This document shows positions 10,662 to 21,017 of a stretch of 64,000 nucleotides of DNA, piece after piece. Both the position numbers and the translations under genes were made by a program. Positions within the stretch are counted from its first letter, which is position 1; every line of letters starts with the position of its first letter. The notes under the pieces were generated by a model that made no database searches, was not told the origin of the DNA, and worked only from the letters and a program-made list of their open reading frames with translations. Source of the DNA: Leptolyngbya boryana PCC 6306 (GTDB lineage: Bacteria; Cyanobacteriota; Cyanobacteriia; Leptolyngbyales; Leptolyngbyaceae); assembly GCF_000353285.1 (NCBI RefSeq), contig NZ_KB731324.1:2064577-2128576 (forward strand), read 5' to 3'.

Positions 10662-10960
10662 AACCGACGAAAGCCTCATCGGCAGGTAGCATGATTTTTC
10701 CAGCCAGGTTAGAAGTGCGCTACGATCGCGCCTTCTTAATCGATCTCAAAGGACTCGAAACAGCCACGATGCAGAAGCTGCACAGTTTTGTGTTTGACGA
10801 GTTTTACAGAACCCATCAGCTTCAAGATTTGCCTGAATTCCAACCGCTTGAGACAAGCGAAATTTGGTATCGATTCACGATCGAGAATTTTCTCATCAGT
10901 ATCGAAGTGACCGGACAGATTATTAAATTCCTACGCATTTTGCCCAAGCCGAGCGTTTGA
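10658..10960 (+). CDS. RelE/ParE-superfamily toxin
   Basis: This 100-aa protein has the RelE-like order: YDRAFLIDLKGLE near the start, a helical stretch QKLHSFVFDEFY, then strands with IWYRFTIENFLISIEVTG and a C-terminal FLRILPK. RelE toxins cleave mRNA in the ribosome A site. The WYRF motif matches the conserved YYRIR-type strand, although basic catalytic residues are fewer than in classical RelE, so activity is uncertain. The first codon overlaps the antitoxin stop by 4 bp. The N-terminal MKPTKASSAG may be non-conserved, with translation possibly starting at the later Met before IFPARLEV. Confidence 0.75.
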   Translation: MKPTKASSAGSMIFPARLEVRYDRAFLIDLKGLETATMQKLHSFVFDEFYRTHQLQDLPEFQPLETSEIWYRFTIENFLISIEVTGQIIKFLRILPKPSV

Positions 10961-11013
10961 GTTCAATTCGTCAAACCCTTGCCAAATCTGCTTTCTGGAC
11001 TCTTTAAAAGATT

Positions 11014-11031
11014 TTAGTACCCTCGTACTAA
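11014..11031. promoter_or_regulatory. LexA-like palindromic operator
   Basis: TTAGTAC-CCTC-GTACTAA is a perfect 7+4+7 palindrome 46 bp before the DUF2721 start. Read on the minus strand it fits the cyanobacterial LexA consensus RGTACNNNDGTWCB as I recall it. A -10-like TTATCC follows at the right distance for the site to overlap a -35 region. Confidence 0.4.
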
Positions 11032-11076
11032 ATCTGTGTTATCCTGCTTGCGTTAGAGAGAGTATCAGAACACGGC

Positions 11077-11607
11077 ATGAGTATTGACGACACAACCCAA
11101 CTGATTCAGCTAATTCTCAATTCGGTGCTAATGCTGCTTGCCTGTGCATTTGTACTGGGTGGTCTACTTCTACGACGCAGTGTGATCGAAAATCGCCTGC
11201 AAATTACGAATATCGAATATTTTCAAATTCTCGATCGGTTTGAGCAATCCAATCGCCTCGCCATGCTGCAAAAGCAACTGCGCCATCTCCAGCAGCGAGT
11301 CAAGACCGCAAACAATGGCATTTTAGTGATGTACTACGCACTGACGCTATTTGTTGCGAGTACGCTGCTGTTGTCGATCCGAACGGTGATTAGTGCCGAA
11401 TGGTTAATCACTTCTTCAATGGCAGTGTTCGTGGCTGGGGTTGGAGTTTTGCTGTTTAGCGTTGCGATCGTCTTGCTCGATTTGCATCAATCGGATCGTC
11501 CGTTCTGGCAAGAAATGCGAGATATTCTCTCGACAGATTTGCCCAAAAAACGTCGAGTTAAGAAAATTCGCGTTGCCCGATCGATCCGTCGCGTTGCAGT
11601 TCGTTAA
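11077..11607 (+). CDS. DUF2721 membrane protein
   Basis: This 176-aa protein has three predicted membrane spans: near the N-terminus (LILNSVLMLLACAFVLGGLL), at about residues 85-108 and at about 113-140. A soluble helical segment rich in Gln and Arg lies between the first two (LQKQLRHLQQRVKTANNG), and the C-terminus is very basic. The layout fits the DUF2721 family of small bacterial inner-membrane proteins, whose function is unknown. It is monocistronic. Its promoter region holds a LexA-like palindrome, which hints at damage-responsive control. Confidence 0.75.
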   Translation: MSIDDTTQLIQLILNSVLMLLACAFVLGGLLLRRSVIENRLQITNIEYFQILDRFEQSNRLAMLQKQLRHLQQRVKTANNGILVMYYALTLFVASTLLLSIRTVISAEWLITSSMAVFVAGVGVLLFSVAIVLLDLHQSDRPFWQEMRDILSTDLPKKRRVKKIRVARSIRRVAVR

Positions 11608-11616
11608 ACAGGTTCG

Positions 11617-11892
11617 TTACGCTTCCGGTGCGATGACCTTGGCAGATTTGCCCGCAGCATCCACCACGATCCATCCGGTTGCCGTGTCGCTTGGTTCAGC
11701 TTGACTCACCCGAAACGGGACTTTTTCGCCCTTTGTACTAATGTAAAAATCGGCATTTTGAGTCGGCTGAACCATAAAACCGCGATCGCGTAAACAAAAC
11801 ATTGCCCAGCCTTTCAGCGTTTGATTGACTGGGTTAAATGACACAGGAGGGTTATCAAATACTGTTTGCATCACTTGGATCAGTTGCGACAT
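11617..11892 (-). CDS. Small conserved cyanobacterial protein of unknown function
   Basis: This 91-aa soluble protein has no signal peptide and no membrane segment. An N-terminal helix (MSQLIQVMQTVFDNPPVSF) is followed by a beta-rich part (LRDRGFMVQPTQNADFYIS ... TGWIVVDAAGKSAKVIAP). The ATG at 11892 is preferred over the TTG nine bases upstream. Its 3' end lies 9 bp from the convergent DUF2721 gene. The composition suggests a real small folded protein, but I do not recognise the family. Confidence 0.6.
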   Translation of the reverse strand: MSQLIQVMQTVFDNPPVSFNPVNQTLKGWAMFCLRDRGFMVQPTQNADFYISTKGEKVPFRVSQAEPSDTATGWIVVDAAGKSAKVIAPEA

Positions 11893-12117
11893 ATTTCCCA
11901 ATAGAAATCACTATTTTCAGCGTAAACGGTTATGGGCTGAAAAGATGGAAACCACTCCCTACTCCCTAAATTTGGTACATTGGTATTAGACCTTGGACGT
12001 TCGCCAAATTTGAGGAGTTAACTCCATATGTAGGGTTAAAGCTTCAAAAAATTTATAAATATAGCGTTCAAGATCGGTTACGCTAAGACTCATTCCTTCG
12101 CGTGGGTTGAGTGAATT

Positions 12118-15100
12118 ATGTCTTTCGTCGGTCTGCACATTCACAGCGATTACAGTTTGCTCGATGGAGCTGGACAATTAGACAAACTGGTCGATCGAGC
12201 CGTTGAACTCGAAATGCCTGCGATCGCATTAACCGATCACGGGGTGATGTATGGCGCGATCGAACTCATTAAAACCTGCCAAGGTAAAAATGTTAAGCCA
12301 ATCATTGGCAATGAGATGTATGTCATCAACGGCGACATTACGAAGCAAGAACGCCGCCCCAAATATCATCAAGTTGTCCTTGCTAAAAATACTCAAGGCT
12401 ATAAGAACTTAGTTAAACTCACCACGATTTCGCACCTCAAAGGCGTTCAAGGAAAAGGCATCTTCTCGCGTCCTTGCATCAACAAAGATCTGCTTGCCGA
12501 ATATCACGAAGGTTTGATTGTGACGAGTGCTTGCTTGGGTGGCGAAGTTCCGCAAGCGATTCTACAAGGGAAGCCTGAAATTGCTCGGCGGATTGCGACT
12601 TGGTACAAAGAGCTATTCGGAGACGATTACTATCTCGAAATTCAAGATCACGGGTTACTAGAAGAACGAATTGTTAACCCTGAGATTGTCCAAATTGCAA
12701 AAGAGCTAGACATCAAACTCGTTGCAACGAATGATTCTCACTATGTGTCTTGCTATGACGTGGAAGCTCACGATGCATTGTTATGTATCCAAACCGGAAA
12801 GCTAATTTCCGAAGATAAACGACTGAGATATACCGGAACTGAGTATTTAAAATCAGCGGATGAAATGCGATCGCTCTTTCGCGACCATTTGCCGCAAGAC
12901 ATCATTGAAACAGCGATCGCCAATACCGTAGAAGTTGCAGACAAAGTTGAAGAATACAAACTGCTCGGCGGCGAAGCGCGAATTCCGAATTACCCGATTC
13001 CAGAAGGCTACACAGCCGACACATACATTGAAAAAATTACTTGGGAGTCTTTAGTTCAGCGGCAAAAGCTCAACTCACGCGAAGAAATCAGTCAAGAGTA
13101 TCAAGACCGCCTCGTCTACGAGCTGAACATGCTGAAGCAGATGGGCTTCTCCACTTACTTTTTAGTCGTTTGGGACTACATCAAATACGCGAGAGACAAT
13201 AAGATTCCAGTCGGGCCGGGTCGAGGTTCCGCAGCAGGTTCACTCGTCGCTTATGCATTGGGAATTACCAACATTGACCCCGTTCATCACGGTCTACTCT
13301 TCGAGCGATTCCTGAATCCAGAACGGAAATCGATGCCAGACGTAGATACAGATTTCTGTATTGAGCGGCGGGGTGAAGTGATTCAATACGTCACCGAAAA
13401 ATACGGCACAGAACGGGTTGCACAGATCATCACGTACAACCGCATGAACTCAAAAGCCATTTTGCGAGATGTTGCCCGCGTGTTGAACATTCCGCTGAGC
13501 GAAGCCGATCGCATGGCAAAGCAAATCCCCGTTTTTCGTGGAAAATCCACAAAGCTCAAAAAGATGGTTTCTCCCGAAGAAACCCCCTCGAAAGAATTCA
13601 GTCAAAAGTACCAACAAGATCAAGTCATTCCTAACACCAATCCACCGATCACTTATCGGCGTTGGTTAGATATGGCAATCCGCATCGAAGGGACAAACAA
13701 AGCAACCGGAGTTCATGCCGCAGGGGTCGTGATTGCGGCTGATCCATTAGATGAAATTGTGCCCTTAGAAATGACGAAAGATGGCGGTGTTGTGACCCAA
13801 TACGCCATGGAAGACATTGAACAACTGGGTTTGTTAAAAATGGACTTCCTGGGGTTAAAGAACCTCACGATGATCGAAAAAACGATCGACTTAATCGAAC
13901 AAAGCCGCAACATCAAACTCGATCTCGACACCTTGCCGCTCGACGATCCAGAAGTCTACAAGCTCCTCGCAAGAGGTGAACTCGAAGGGATCTTCCAGCT
14001 TGAATCGTCTGGTATGCGCCAAATCGTGCGTGAACTCAAACCGGACGGAATTGATGATATTTCTTCTGTACTCGCGCTCTATCGTCCGGGGCCACTGGAT
14101 GCAAAGCTCATTCCCAAATTCATCAACCGCAAACACGGGCGCGAGAAAATCGACTATGCCCACGAAATTCTCACCCCAATCCTGAAAGAAACTTACGGCA
14201 TTATGGTCTTCCAAGAGCAGATCATGAAAATTGCTCAAGACATGGCGGGGTATTCGCTCGGTCAGGCAGATCTGCTGCGTCGAGCGATGGGGAAAAAGAA
14301 AAAATCTGAGATGGAAAAGCACCAAGCCATGTTTGTCAAAGGTGCACAAGAGCGCGGTGTATCTGCCAAAGTTGCCGAAGAACTATTCGAGCAAATGGTG
14401 TTGTTCGCCGAATATTGCTTTAATAAATCTCACTCAATGGCATATGGATATGTCACCTTCCAAACGGCTTATCTCAAAGCGAACTATCCTGTTGAGTACA
14501 TGGCAGCGATCCTGACAATCAACAGTGGAGAGCAAGATAAAGTTCAGCGCTACATTGCGACTTGTCTAAGTTTGGGTATCAAAGTTCTTCCGCCTGATAT
14601 CAATCGATCGGGTATCGACTTTACCCCGATCGGGGATGCGATTCTCTTTGGACTTTCTGCCGTGCGCAACGTCGGTATGGGCGCGATCGAAGCAATTCTC
14701 GAAGCCCGCAACCAAGATGGCAAGTTCAAATCATTAGCCGATTTATGCGATCGCGTTGATTCTCGTGCAATCAACAAACGCGCCTTAGAAGCCTTAATCC
14801 ACTGCGGCGCACTCGATTCAATCAATCCCAATCGCCATCAACTCGCAAGCGATCTGGAACTCGTGATGGATTGGGCACAGTCGAGAGCACGCGATCGCGC
14901 CAGCGGACAAGGCAGCCTCTTCGATCTCTTAGGTGCAACCACTCAGCAAGGCAGCTTTGAAACGGCTCCAAAAGCTCCAACAGTTGAAGACTACCCCTCT
15001 CAAGAAAAGCTCCGACTCGAAAAAGAAGTCCTCGGCTTCTACATCTCCGATCATCCGCTCAAACAATTGCAAGACGCAGCAAAAGTCCTCGCCCCAATCA

Positions 15101-15633
15101 GTCTCGGCAACATTCAAACCTGTCGAGAAGGTTCAACGGTCAGCGCCATCATTATGATCACGGCTGTCAAACGAGTCACTACCAAAAAAGGTGATGCAAT
15201 GGCAGTGATTCAAATCGAAGACCTCACAGGTCGATCGGAAGCGGTTGTCTTCCCGAAAGCTTTTGAGCGAATTGGTAGCTTGATCGAACCCGATGCACGC
15301 TTAATGGTTTGGGGCAAAATCGACAAGCGCGACGAAGATCAATATCAATTCATTGTTGACGATGCAGAGCCGATTCAAGATGTTCGCATGGTGATGGTCG
15401 AACTCGATGCAAAAGTTGCAGACGATGCAATGGAACGTCATCGCTTAAAGACTGTTTTGCAGCAGCAAGGCGATCGAGACAAAGCCAAAATTCCAGTGAT
15501 TGCGATCGTAGGTACACCTGTAAAAAATCAAATCGTCCGTTTCGGCTCCCAATTCCGCGTCCAAGATGAAGCTGCAACCGTCGATGCTTTAGAAAAAGCA
15601 GGCTTCAGAGCGCATGTTTCCTCATTAGTTTAG
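12118..15633 (+). CDS. dnaE: DNA polymerase III alpha subunit, unsplit and intein-free
   Basis: This 1171-aa replicative polymerase carries an N-terminal PHP domain ([16 protein letters not shown]), the C-family polymerase core with catalytic Asp408 and Asp410 in MPDVDTDF, palm and fingers motifs ([25 protein letters not shown]), a helix-hairpin-helix region and a C-terminal OB fold. Most cyanobacteria encode DnaE as two genes joined by a split intein. Here the intein site AEY|CFN (Y766-C767, junction 14415/14416) is uninterrupted in one continuous frame, and the total length matches the two exteins combined. Confidence 0.97.
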   Translation: MSFVGLHIHSDYSLLDGAGQLDKLVDRAVELEMPAIALTDHGVMYGAIELIKTCQGKNVKPIIGNEMYVINGDITKQERRPKYHQVVLAKNTQGYKNLVKLTTISHLKGVQGKGIFSRPCINKDLLAEYHEGLIVTSACLGGEVPQAILQGKPEIARRIATWYKELFGDDYYLEIQDHGLLEERIVNPEIVQIAKELDIKLVATNDSHYVSCYDVEAHDALLCIQTGKLISEDKRLRYTGTEYLKSADEMRSLFRDHLPQDIIETAIANTVEVADKVEEYKLLGGEARIPNYPIPEGYTADTYIEKITWESLVQRQKLNSREEISQEYQDRLVYELNMLKQMGFSTYFLVVWDYIKYARDNKIPVGPGRGSAAGSLVAYALGITNIDPVHHGLLFERFLNPERKSMPDVDTDFCIERRGEVIQYVTEKYGTERVAQIITYNRMNSKAILRDVARVLNIPLSEADRMAKQIPVFRGKSTKLKKMVSPEETPSKEFSQKYQQDQVIPNTNPPITYRRWLDMAIRIEGTNKATGVHAAGVVIAADPLDEIVPLEMTKDGGVVTQYAMEDIEQLGLLKMDFLGLKNLTMIEKTIDLIEQSRNIKLDLDTLPLDDPEVYKLLARGELEGIFQLESSGMRQIVRELKPDGIDDISSVLALYRPGPLDAKLIPKFINRKHGREKIDYAHEILTPILKETYGIMVFQEQIMKIAQDMAGYSLGQADLLRRAMGKKKKSEMEKHQAMFVKGAQERGVSAKVAEELFEQMVLFAEYCFNKSHSMAYGYVTFQTAYLKANYPVEYMAAILTINSGEQDKVQRYIATCLSLGIKVLPPDINRSGIDFTPIGDAILFGLSAVRNVGMGAIEAILEARNQDGKFKSLADLCDRVDSRAINKRALEALIHCGALDSINPNRHQLASDLELVMDWAQSRARDRASGQGSLFDLLGATTQQGSFETAPKAPTVEDYPSQEKLRLEKEVLGFYISDHPLKQLQDAAKVLAPISLGNIQTCREGSTVSAIIMITAVKRVTTKKGDAMAVIQIEDLTGRSEAVVFPKAFERIGSLIEPDARLMVWGKIDKRDEDQYQFIVDDAEPIQDVRMVMVELDAKVADDAMERHRLKTVLQQQGDRDKAKIPVIAIVGTPVKNQIVRFGSQFRVQDEAATVDALEKAGFRAHVSSLV

Positions 15634-15663
15634 GATTGAGATCAGCCCTTGAGGAATTCACTC

Positions 15664-16230
15664 ATGAGTCAGACGACAAACAATTTTCGTTGGACGATTC
15701 GCGATATTGAAGCTTTGCCTGACAACGAGTGGATTCGCTATGAAATCATTGATGGAGAATTGTTTGTGACGAGATCTCCTCACCATAAACACCAGCAAGT
15801 AACCGGACGCATTTTTGCTGTTCTCGATCAATGGTCAGTTGAAACTGGACTTGGACAAGCTTCAATCATGCCAGGGCTGATCTTTTCAGATTCCGACAAT
15901 GTTTCTCCAGATGTCACCTGGACAAGTCAGCAACGATATACTCAAATCGTTGACGACGCTGGGCATTACCAAGGCGCACCAGAGTTAGTTGTCGAAGTCT
16001 TATCTCCTGGGAGAGTGAATGAAGATCGCGATCGCTCTGCCAAACTCAAGCTTTATTCGACTCAAGGCGTTCTGGAATATTGGATTGTCGATCGCATCTC
16101 TCAACGCTTAGAAATCTATCGCCGCAACAATGCCCAACTCACTTTGGTTGCCACATTAGTTGTGGGTGATCAACTCACATCCCCTCTCCTGCCTGAGTTT
16201 CACTGCGATATTGCCCGTTTTTTTCTATAA
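15664..16230 (+). CDS. Uma2-family (DUF820) putative endonuclease
   Basis: This 188-aa protein has the Uma2 fold of the PD-(D/E)XK superfamily, expanded in cyanobacteria. Motifs are YEIIDGELFVTRSPHHKHQ, then VSPDVTWTS (active-site Asp), GAPELVVEVLSPGR (active-site Glu), DRSAKLKLYSTQGVLEYWIV (conserved Lys and Tyr). The catalytic pattern is intact, so it may be active, but no biological role is established for the family. The ATG at 15664 is preferred over the TTG at 15649. It lies 30 bp after dnaE, and read-through is possible. Confidence 0.88.
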   Translation: MSQTTNNFRWTIRDIEALPDNEWIRYEIIDGELFVTRSPHHKHQQVTGRIFAVLDQWSVETGLGQASIMPGLIFSDSDNVSPDVTWTSQQRYTQIVDDAGHYQGAPELVVEVLSPGRVNEDRDRSAKLKLYSTQGVLEYWIVDRISQRLEIYRRNNAQLTLVATLVVGDQLTSPLLPEFHCDIARFFL

Positions 16231-16355
16231 AGTCTGTGGTATCAGATGTTGCGTTGAAATTTGACACCTAGCAATTCCAAATCTGAAAACAATCCGGGAA
16301 ATCCAACAAATCCCGCCCCAGACGGTATGCTAAATCACAGATTTGAGGAATTTTC

Positions 16356-17087
16356 ATGTCCTGGCAGCGTCCAGATGGTCGGCAATCCGATCAACTCCGT
16401 CCCACCCGATTCGATCGCCGATTCACCAAATTTTCGGCAGGCTCCGTTCTCACCCACTGTGGCGACACCCAAGTTCTCTGCACCGTCAGCATCAAACCTA
16501 AAGTCCCCCGCTTCCTCGAAGGCAAAGGACAAGGCTGGCTCACCGCAGAATATCGCATGTTACCTGGAGCCACCCCCGATCGCCAAGATCGCGAATTTCT
16601 CAAACTCTCTGGTCGCACCCAAGAAATTCAACGCCTGATCGGACGCAGTTTGCGCTCGGTTCTCGACATGCAAGCCTTAGGAGAACGCACCCTGACGATC
16701 GATGCCGATGTCCTACAAGCCGATGCTGGAACTCGCACTGCTTCTATTACAGGCGCATTTGTCGCACTGCATGACGCAATTGCCACATTAATCCAATGCG
16801 GAGAACTCGACCAGTCTCCCATTCGCCATCAAGTCGCAGCCGTTTCCGTCGGCTTACTCGAAGGCGAAGCCTTTCTTGACCTCAACTATCCGGAGGACGT
16901 AAGCGCAGATGTGGATTGTAATGTGGTGATGAATGATGCGCTGGAAATCATCGAAATTCAAGGAACCGCAGAGCAAGGCAGTTTCACCCGACAACAATTG
17001 GATCAGATTGTTAACCTTGCCGAGAAGGGGATCAAAGAACTGCTACAATTGCAGCGCGAAGCACTTGAATTCAATAAGATTTGTTGA
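16356..17087 (+). CDS. rph: Ribonuclease PH
   Basis: RNase PH is a phosphate-dependent 3'-5' exoribonuclease that trims the 3' tails of tRNA precursors. The sequence shows the conserved N-terminus [15 protein letters not shown], then [17 protein letters not shown], the phosphate-binding region with [33 protein letters not shown] and [19 protein letters not shown]. The 243-aa length is standard for the hexameric enzyme. A GAGGAA Shine-Dalgarno precedes the ATG by about 7 bp. The antisense and shifted frames here are shadows. Confidence 0.97.
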   Translation: MSWQRPDGRQSDQLRPTRFDRRFTKFSAGSVLTHCGDTQVLCTVSIKPKVPRFLEGKGQGWLTAEYRMLPGATPDRQDREFLKLSGRTQEIQRLIGRSLRSVLDMQALGERTLTIDADVLQADAGTRTASITGAFVALHDAIATLIQCGELDQSPIRHQVAAVSVGLLEGEAFLDLNYPEDVSADVDCNVVMNDALEIIEIQGTAEQGSFTRQQLDQIVNLAEKGIKELLQLQREALEFNKIC

Positions 17088-17254
17088 TAAAGCTCTATAG
17101 ACATCGCCTGTTCTATGTATCAAAAAGTGTGCAATCTCACTGGCTCATTCGTAGAAAATCCAACGAATTGACAGAGAAAAGACACGTATCATAGTTAAAG
17201 TTAGGAACTGAACATTACACACCCAGACGCGCGATCGAGTGGACGAATCGGAGC

Positions 17255-17722
17255 ATGTTTCAGCAAGATCATCTGTCGGTTAGTAGTAACCTTACAGTGT
17301 TGAACCACGTCCAGAAATGGTTCGAGAGATTCTGGTTTCAACACGATCCTCACTTTCCACGACGGGAAAATCAGCTTCACCGTCTCAATCTCGCTCTTGC
17401 AGAAGGCTTTACCAACGCCGTTCGGCACGCTCATTCCGGTTTATCCAACGAAACCCAAATTGATATTCAGGTTGCGCTGCATGACGATCGCATGGAGATT
17501 GAAATCTGGGACTGGGGACAACCTTTTGATCCCAATAATATCCGTGAACCCCAGCCTGGAACTCTTCAAGAAGGAGGATACGGCTGGTTTTTATTACGCC
17601 GACTCGCCGATGAAGTCAGCTACAATCGCCAAGGTCAGCGCAACTGCCTAAAAATTGTCAAATATACACCCGAAACCCGTCCTTCAGAAACTCGAGCCGC
17701 GCAAGTGTCCAAACTCTATTGA
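17255..17722 (+). CDS. Anti-sigma regulatory factor (RsbW-like serine kinase/HATPase)
   Basis: This 155-aa single-domain GHKL ATPase resembles SpoIIAB/RsbW. The N-box is LALAEGFTNAVRHAHSG, followed by MEIEIWDWGQPFD (G1 box) and EGGYGWFLLRRLADEVSY (ATP-lid and G2 region). Such proteins phosphorylate STAS-domain anti-anti-sigma factors or bind sigma factors, but no STAS or sigma gene is nearby, so the target is unknown. It is followed 87 bp later by ftsH on the same strand; any link is speculative. Confidence 0.85.
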   Translation: MFQQDHLSVSSNLTVLNHVQKWFERFWFQHDPHFPRRENQLHRLNLALAEGFTNAVRHAHSGLSNETQIDIQVALHDDRMEIEIWDWGQPFDPNNIREPQPGTLQEGGYGWFLLRRLADEVSYNRQGQRNCLKIVKYTPETRPSETRAAQVSKLY

Positions 17723-17809
17723 GAAGGCTAGACTAGGGACAGATTATTGTTACCGTCCCTTTACGGGCGATCTGCCCCTTTCGCGTTCCACCAGGCATAA
17801 GGCAATCCC

Positions 17810-19714
17810 ATGATCAAAGGTTCTCGTCAATTCGCGCTCTCACTCCGTCTGACAAAAGCCAAATCGAAAGCGGCTAAATCCGCGATCGTCGGCTGGATGC
17901 TCCTGCAAAGTGTCCTGATGAGTGTCCCCGCAATGGCTCAAGCCCGCGAATCTCTCAGCTACACTGGATTGCTAAAAAAAATCGATGCCGGAGAAGTCGA
18001 GCGGGTCGAAATCGACGAAACGCAGAATGTTGCAAGAGTTCGGCTTCAAGGCAAGAAGCAGAGTGAACCCGATATCGAAGTGCAATTGCTAGAGCGAAAT
18101 CCAGAACTGATCGATCGTCTCCGCAAAAACAAAGTTACGTTTGAATCGAAACCCACCACAGACAATAGTATTTTGGTGGGTTTGATTGCGAACCTGCTGC
18201 TATTTATGCTGCTCATTGCTGGGTTGCTGCTAATTTTACGACGATCGAGCAACTCACCCGGCGGTCCCGGACAAGCCATGAATTTTGGTAAGTCTCGTGC
18301 CAGGTTCCAGATGGAAGCCAAAACTGGTGTGATGTTCGATGATGTGGCGGGCATTGAAGAAGCCAAAGAAGAACTTCAAGAAGTCGTGACATTTCTGAAG
18401 AAGCCAGAACGCTTTACCGCAGTAGGCGCACGAATTCCCAAAGGCGTTCTCCTAGTGGGATCACCTGGAACTGGCAAAACCTTACTGGCAAAAGCGATCG
18501 CAGGAGAAGCCGGAGTGCCATTCTTCTCGATCTCGGGTTCAGAATTCGTCGAAATGTTTGTCGGTGTCGGCGCTTCCCGGGTTCGTGACCTGTTCAAAAA
18601 AGCAAAAGAGAATGCTCCTTGCATCGTCTTTATCGATGAAATTGATGCAGTTGGACGACAACGCGGAGCTGGAATTGGCGGCGGCAATGATGAGCGCGAG
18701 CAAACCTTGAATCAGTTGCTGACTGAAATGGACGGGTTTGAAGGCAACGCAGGTATCATTATTATTGCGGCAACAAACCGTCCAGATGTTTTGGATTCTG
18801 CATTACTTCGTCCGGGACGATTCGATCGACAAATTAGCGTCGATTTACCTGATCGTAAAGGTCGCCTGAAAATTCTTGAAGTTCACGCCCGCAATAAGAA
18901 ATTAGCCGACGAAGTGGATCTCGAAAAAATTGCTCGGCAAACGCCTGGATTCTCCGGCGCAGAATTGGCGAACCTGTTGAATGAGGCTGCGATTCTCACG
19001 GCACGTCGGCGCAAAGACGCGGTGACGATGCTAGAGATTGACGACGCGATCGACCGAGTGTCGATTGGGCTGTCCAAAAATCCCTTACTCGACTCGAACC
19101 GCAAGCGCATGACGGCATATCACGAAATCGGTCATGCCCTGCTGACCACGATTTTAGAGAATGCTGACCCCTTGAACAAAGTCACGATCATTCCACGCGC
19201 AGGCGGAATTGAAGGGTTCTCTCAAACTATTCCAAACGAAGAAACGATCGATAGTGGGCTTTACACCCGTGCCTGGATGCTCGATCGCATTAAGGTAATC
19301 TTAGGCGGTCGCGCCGTTGAAGCAGAAGTATATGGCGAAGATGCGATCGATACGGGAGCCGCAAGCGATATCGGCAAAGTCACACAAATTGCCCGCCAAA
19401 TGGTGACAATTTTCGGAATGTCTGATCTCGGTTCAGTTGCCTTTGAAAGCATGGGCGATGAAGTGTTCTTAGGACGGAATTTGATGCCTCGATCAGAATA
19501 CTCCGAAGAATTGGCAAGCCAAATTGATACCAAAGTCCGTGAAATCGCGAAGTTCTGCTATGCGGAAGCGCGGCGCTTAGTGAGTGAAAATCGTCCTTTA
19601 GTCGATCGCTTAGTCGATGTCTTGTTAGAGCAAGAAACGATCGAAGGCGACCAATTCCGCAAGATTGTTGAAGAATACCGCCAATCTATCCCCACCGCGA
19701 ACGTCAGCAGTTAG
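17810..19714 (+). CDS. ftsH: ATP-dependent zinc metalloprotease FtsH
   Basis: This 634-aa membrane AAA protease has an N-terminal membrane segment or signal (about residues 25-44), a luminal/periplasmic domain, a second membrane span (about 121-144) and an AAA module with Walker A GSPGTGKT (217-224), Walker B FIDEID (274-279) and an arginine-finger region RPGRFDR. The protease motif HEIGH spans 438-442. Cyanobacteria have four FtsH proteins that turn over photosystem II D1 and other membrane proteins; which paralogue this is cannot be settled by eye. A strong hairpin terminator follows. Confidence 0.97.
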   Translation: MIKGSRQFALSLRLTKAKSKAAKSAIVGWMLLQSVLMSVPAMAQARESLSYTGLLKKIDAGEVERVEIDETQNVARVRLQGKKQSEPDIEVQLLERNPELIDRLRKNKVTFESKPTTDNSILVGLIANLLLFMLLIAGLLLILRRSSNSPGGPGQAMNFGKSRARFQMEAKTGVMFDDVAGIEEAKEELQEVVTFLKKPERFTAVGARIPKGVLLVGSPGTGKTLLAKAIAGEAGVPFFSISGSEFVEMFVGVGASRVRDLFKKAKENAPCIVFIDEIDAVGRQRGAGIGGGNDEREQTLNQLLTEMDGFEGNAGIIIIAATNRPDVLDSALLRPGRFDRQISVDLPDRKGRLKILEVHARNKKLADEVDLEKIARQTPGFSGAELANLLNEAAILTARRRKDAVTMLEIDDAIDRVSIGLSKNPLLDSNRKRMTAYHEIGHALLTTILENADPLNKVTIIPRAGGIEGFSQTIPNEETIDSGLYTRAWMLDRIKVILGGRAVEAEVYGEDAIDTGAASDIGKVTQIARQMVTIFGMSDLGSVAFESMGDEVFLGRNLMPRSEYSEELASQIDTKVREIAKFCYAEARRLVSENRPLVDRLVDVLLEQETIEGDQFRKIVEEYRQSIPTANVSS

Positions 19715-19734
19715 GAAAAATAGATACACCGATT

Positions 19735-19766
19735 AAAGGCGGATGATCCTCGGATCATCCGCCTTT
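19735..19766. terminator. Hairpin terminator after ftsH
   Basis: A perfect 15-bp stem (AAAGGCGGATGATCC with its complement) has a 2-nt apex. The flanking A and T runs make it work in both directions, between ftsH and the convergent DUF2993 gene. Confidence 0.85.
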
Positions 19767-19842
19767 ATTGCAGTTCGCGTTTACATACAAATTTAACCCG
19801 TCAGGCTTGAGGCGAAATGAATCAATCGCCTACTCGAAAAAC

Positions 19843-20637
19843 TTACCCCTGCCGTGGAAAATGCGTCACTTCCGCATATCCACTAAAAATCAGCTTATCG
19901 CCCTCCGTATCGAGTCGATTCAACCGCATCGTTACCCCATCCAAATTAAATCGATCGAGATCCACCATATTGTTCAAAATCTGAGCAAACGCATTCGTCA
20001 ACAACTCTGAAACTCCACGCTGGGCTTCAGGAATTCCCTCTGCCGAAAATTGCGGATTTTGAAACAAAATGCGACGACGACGTTCGATTCCAATCGTCGC
20101 TGTCAAAGAAATTGGCACAATACCATTCGGCAAACTCGCCTTTGCTAAAATCCGAATCTGATTCTCCGGCAATAATTTCAGCTCAACATCAGAAAAAGCA
20201 ACAGGTTCCCCACCCGATAAATCCATCAGAGAAGACTCTGTAATATTTTCCATCCGGGGTTTCACCAATTCGGATTGAAATGCTTTGTTGATTCCAGCTT
20301 CAGTCAATATTACCTTCGCCACAGCCTGCGCTGCCTGCTTCAACCGAATTTTCCCAGACAATACCGAGCCAAAATCGATCGAAACTGCATCTGTTTCAAA
20401 CCACATCTCCTCGACCCAAAATTCGCGACGGATCAAAAGCCCGCGACCGCTCATTTTGAAGCTGTCAATGCTCCCTTGCAGCAACTTACTCGATGGAAAA
20501 CATTTGAGCGAGACATCCACATTCTCGCTCTCTGTAAATAGATGACGAATGGACTGACTCAGCACTGAATTGAGCATCTGCTCTCCAAAATCGGTTTGAT
20601 TGGAAGGGGGCTTAAAGCCAGTAAATCCGCCAAACAT
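19843..20637 (-). CDS. DUF2993 (LmeA-like) protein
   Basis: This 264-aa beta-rich protein matches the DUF2993 family, common in cyanobacteria and actinobacteria. In mycobacteria a member is the periplasmic lipomannan-elongation factor LmeA, and the fold resembles lipid-binding TULIP/BPI proteins. Visible features are FGEQMLNSVLSQSIRHLF, LLQGSIDSFKMSGRGLLIRR and the C-terminal LDRFNLDGVTMRLNRL. No signal peptide is present. The ATG at 20637 is preferred over the GTG at 20643. A lipid-related role is only analogy. Confidence 0.8.
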   Translation of the reverse strand: MFGGFTGFKPPSNQTDFGEQMLNSVLSQSIRHLFTESENVDVSLKCFPSSKLLQGSIDSFKMSGRGLLIRREFWVEEMWFETDAVSIDFGSVLSGKIRLKQAAQAVAKVILTEAGINKAFQSELVKPRMENITESSLMDLSGGEPVAFSDVELKLLPENQIRILAKASLPNGIVPISLTATIGIERRRRILFQNPQFSAEGIPEAQRGVSELLTNAFAQILNNMVDLDRFNLDGVTMRLNRLDTEGDKLIFSGYAEVTHFPRQG

Positions 20638-21017
20638 AAGCACTTTTTATTTCTTCCTTTACCCATTATGTAACACAATATTAAGACTAGCAATCAAGAG
20701 TCATTGGGAGACATGATGAAACCCTTCAATGATCCAAATCAATCGTTAGTCAGGAATTCGTGTTCCCCTCGCCTGCATGAAAACTCTGTGAACTTAATTG
20801 ACGCTACCCGGATATCTAAGCGAAATTACGGAAGTAGGTGATACATTACGTGTCACCTCGTCGAGAATTCGAGCAACAAATCAGCGATCACGCTTAGGTT
20901 TGTCTGAATCTTGCAGGGTTCGGTTGAATCTCCCCACAATTGGGTTGCATCACCTTCAACGTAATCAAACGACAACGAACTCACTGAACCGGGAATGCAG
21001 TGAAATCTGGAGGTGCT
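20638..21017. other. 380-bp intergenic region between divergent genes
   Basis: No credible ORF is present. It should hold the promoters of the DUF2993 gene and of the downstream TPR gene. An inverted repeat AGGTGA-N11-TCACCT lies at 20836-20858. A clear Shine-Dalgarno, GGAGGTGCT, lies immediately before the TPR start at 21018. Confidence 0.6.

Noticed and set aside
13891-14349. 152-codon open frame antisense to dnaE
   Set aside because: It mirrors the codon pattern of the dnaE core, has no start signal and no recognisable family, so it is a shadow.
16261-16638. 125-codon open frame overlapping the start of rph
   Set aside because: Pro/Asn/Ser-rich shadow; rph has clear motifs and a Shine-Dalgarno in the other frame.
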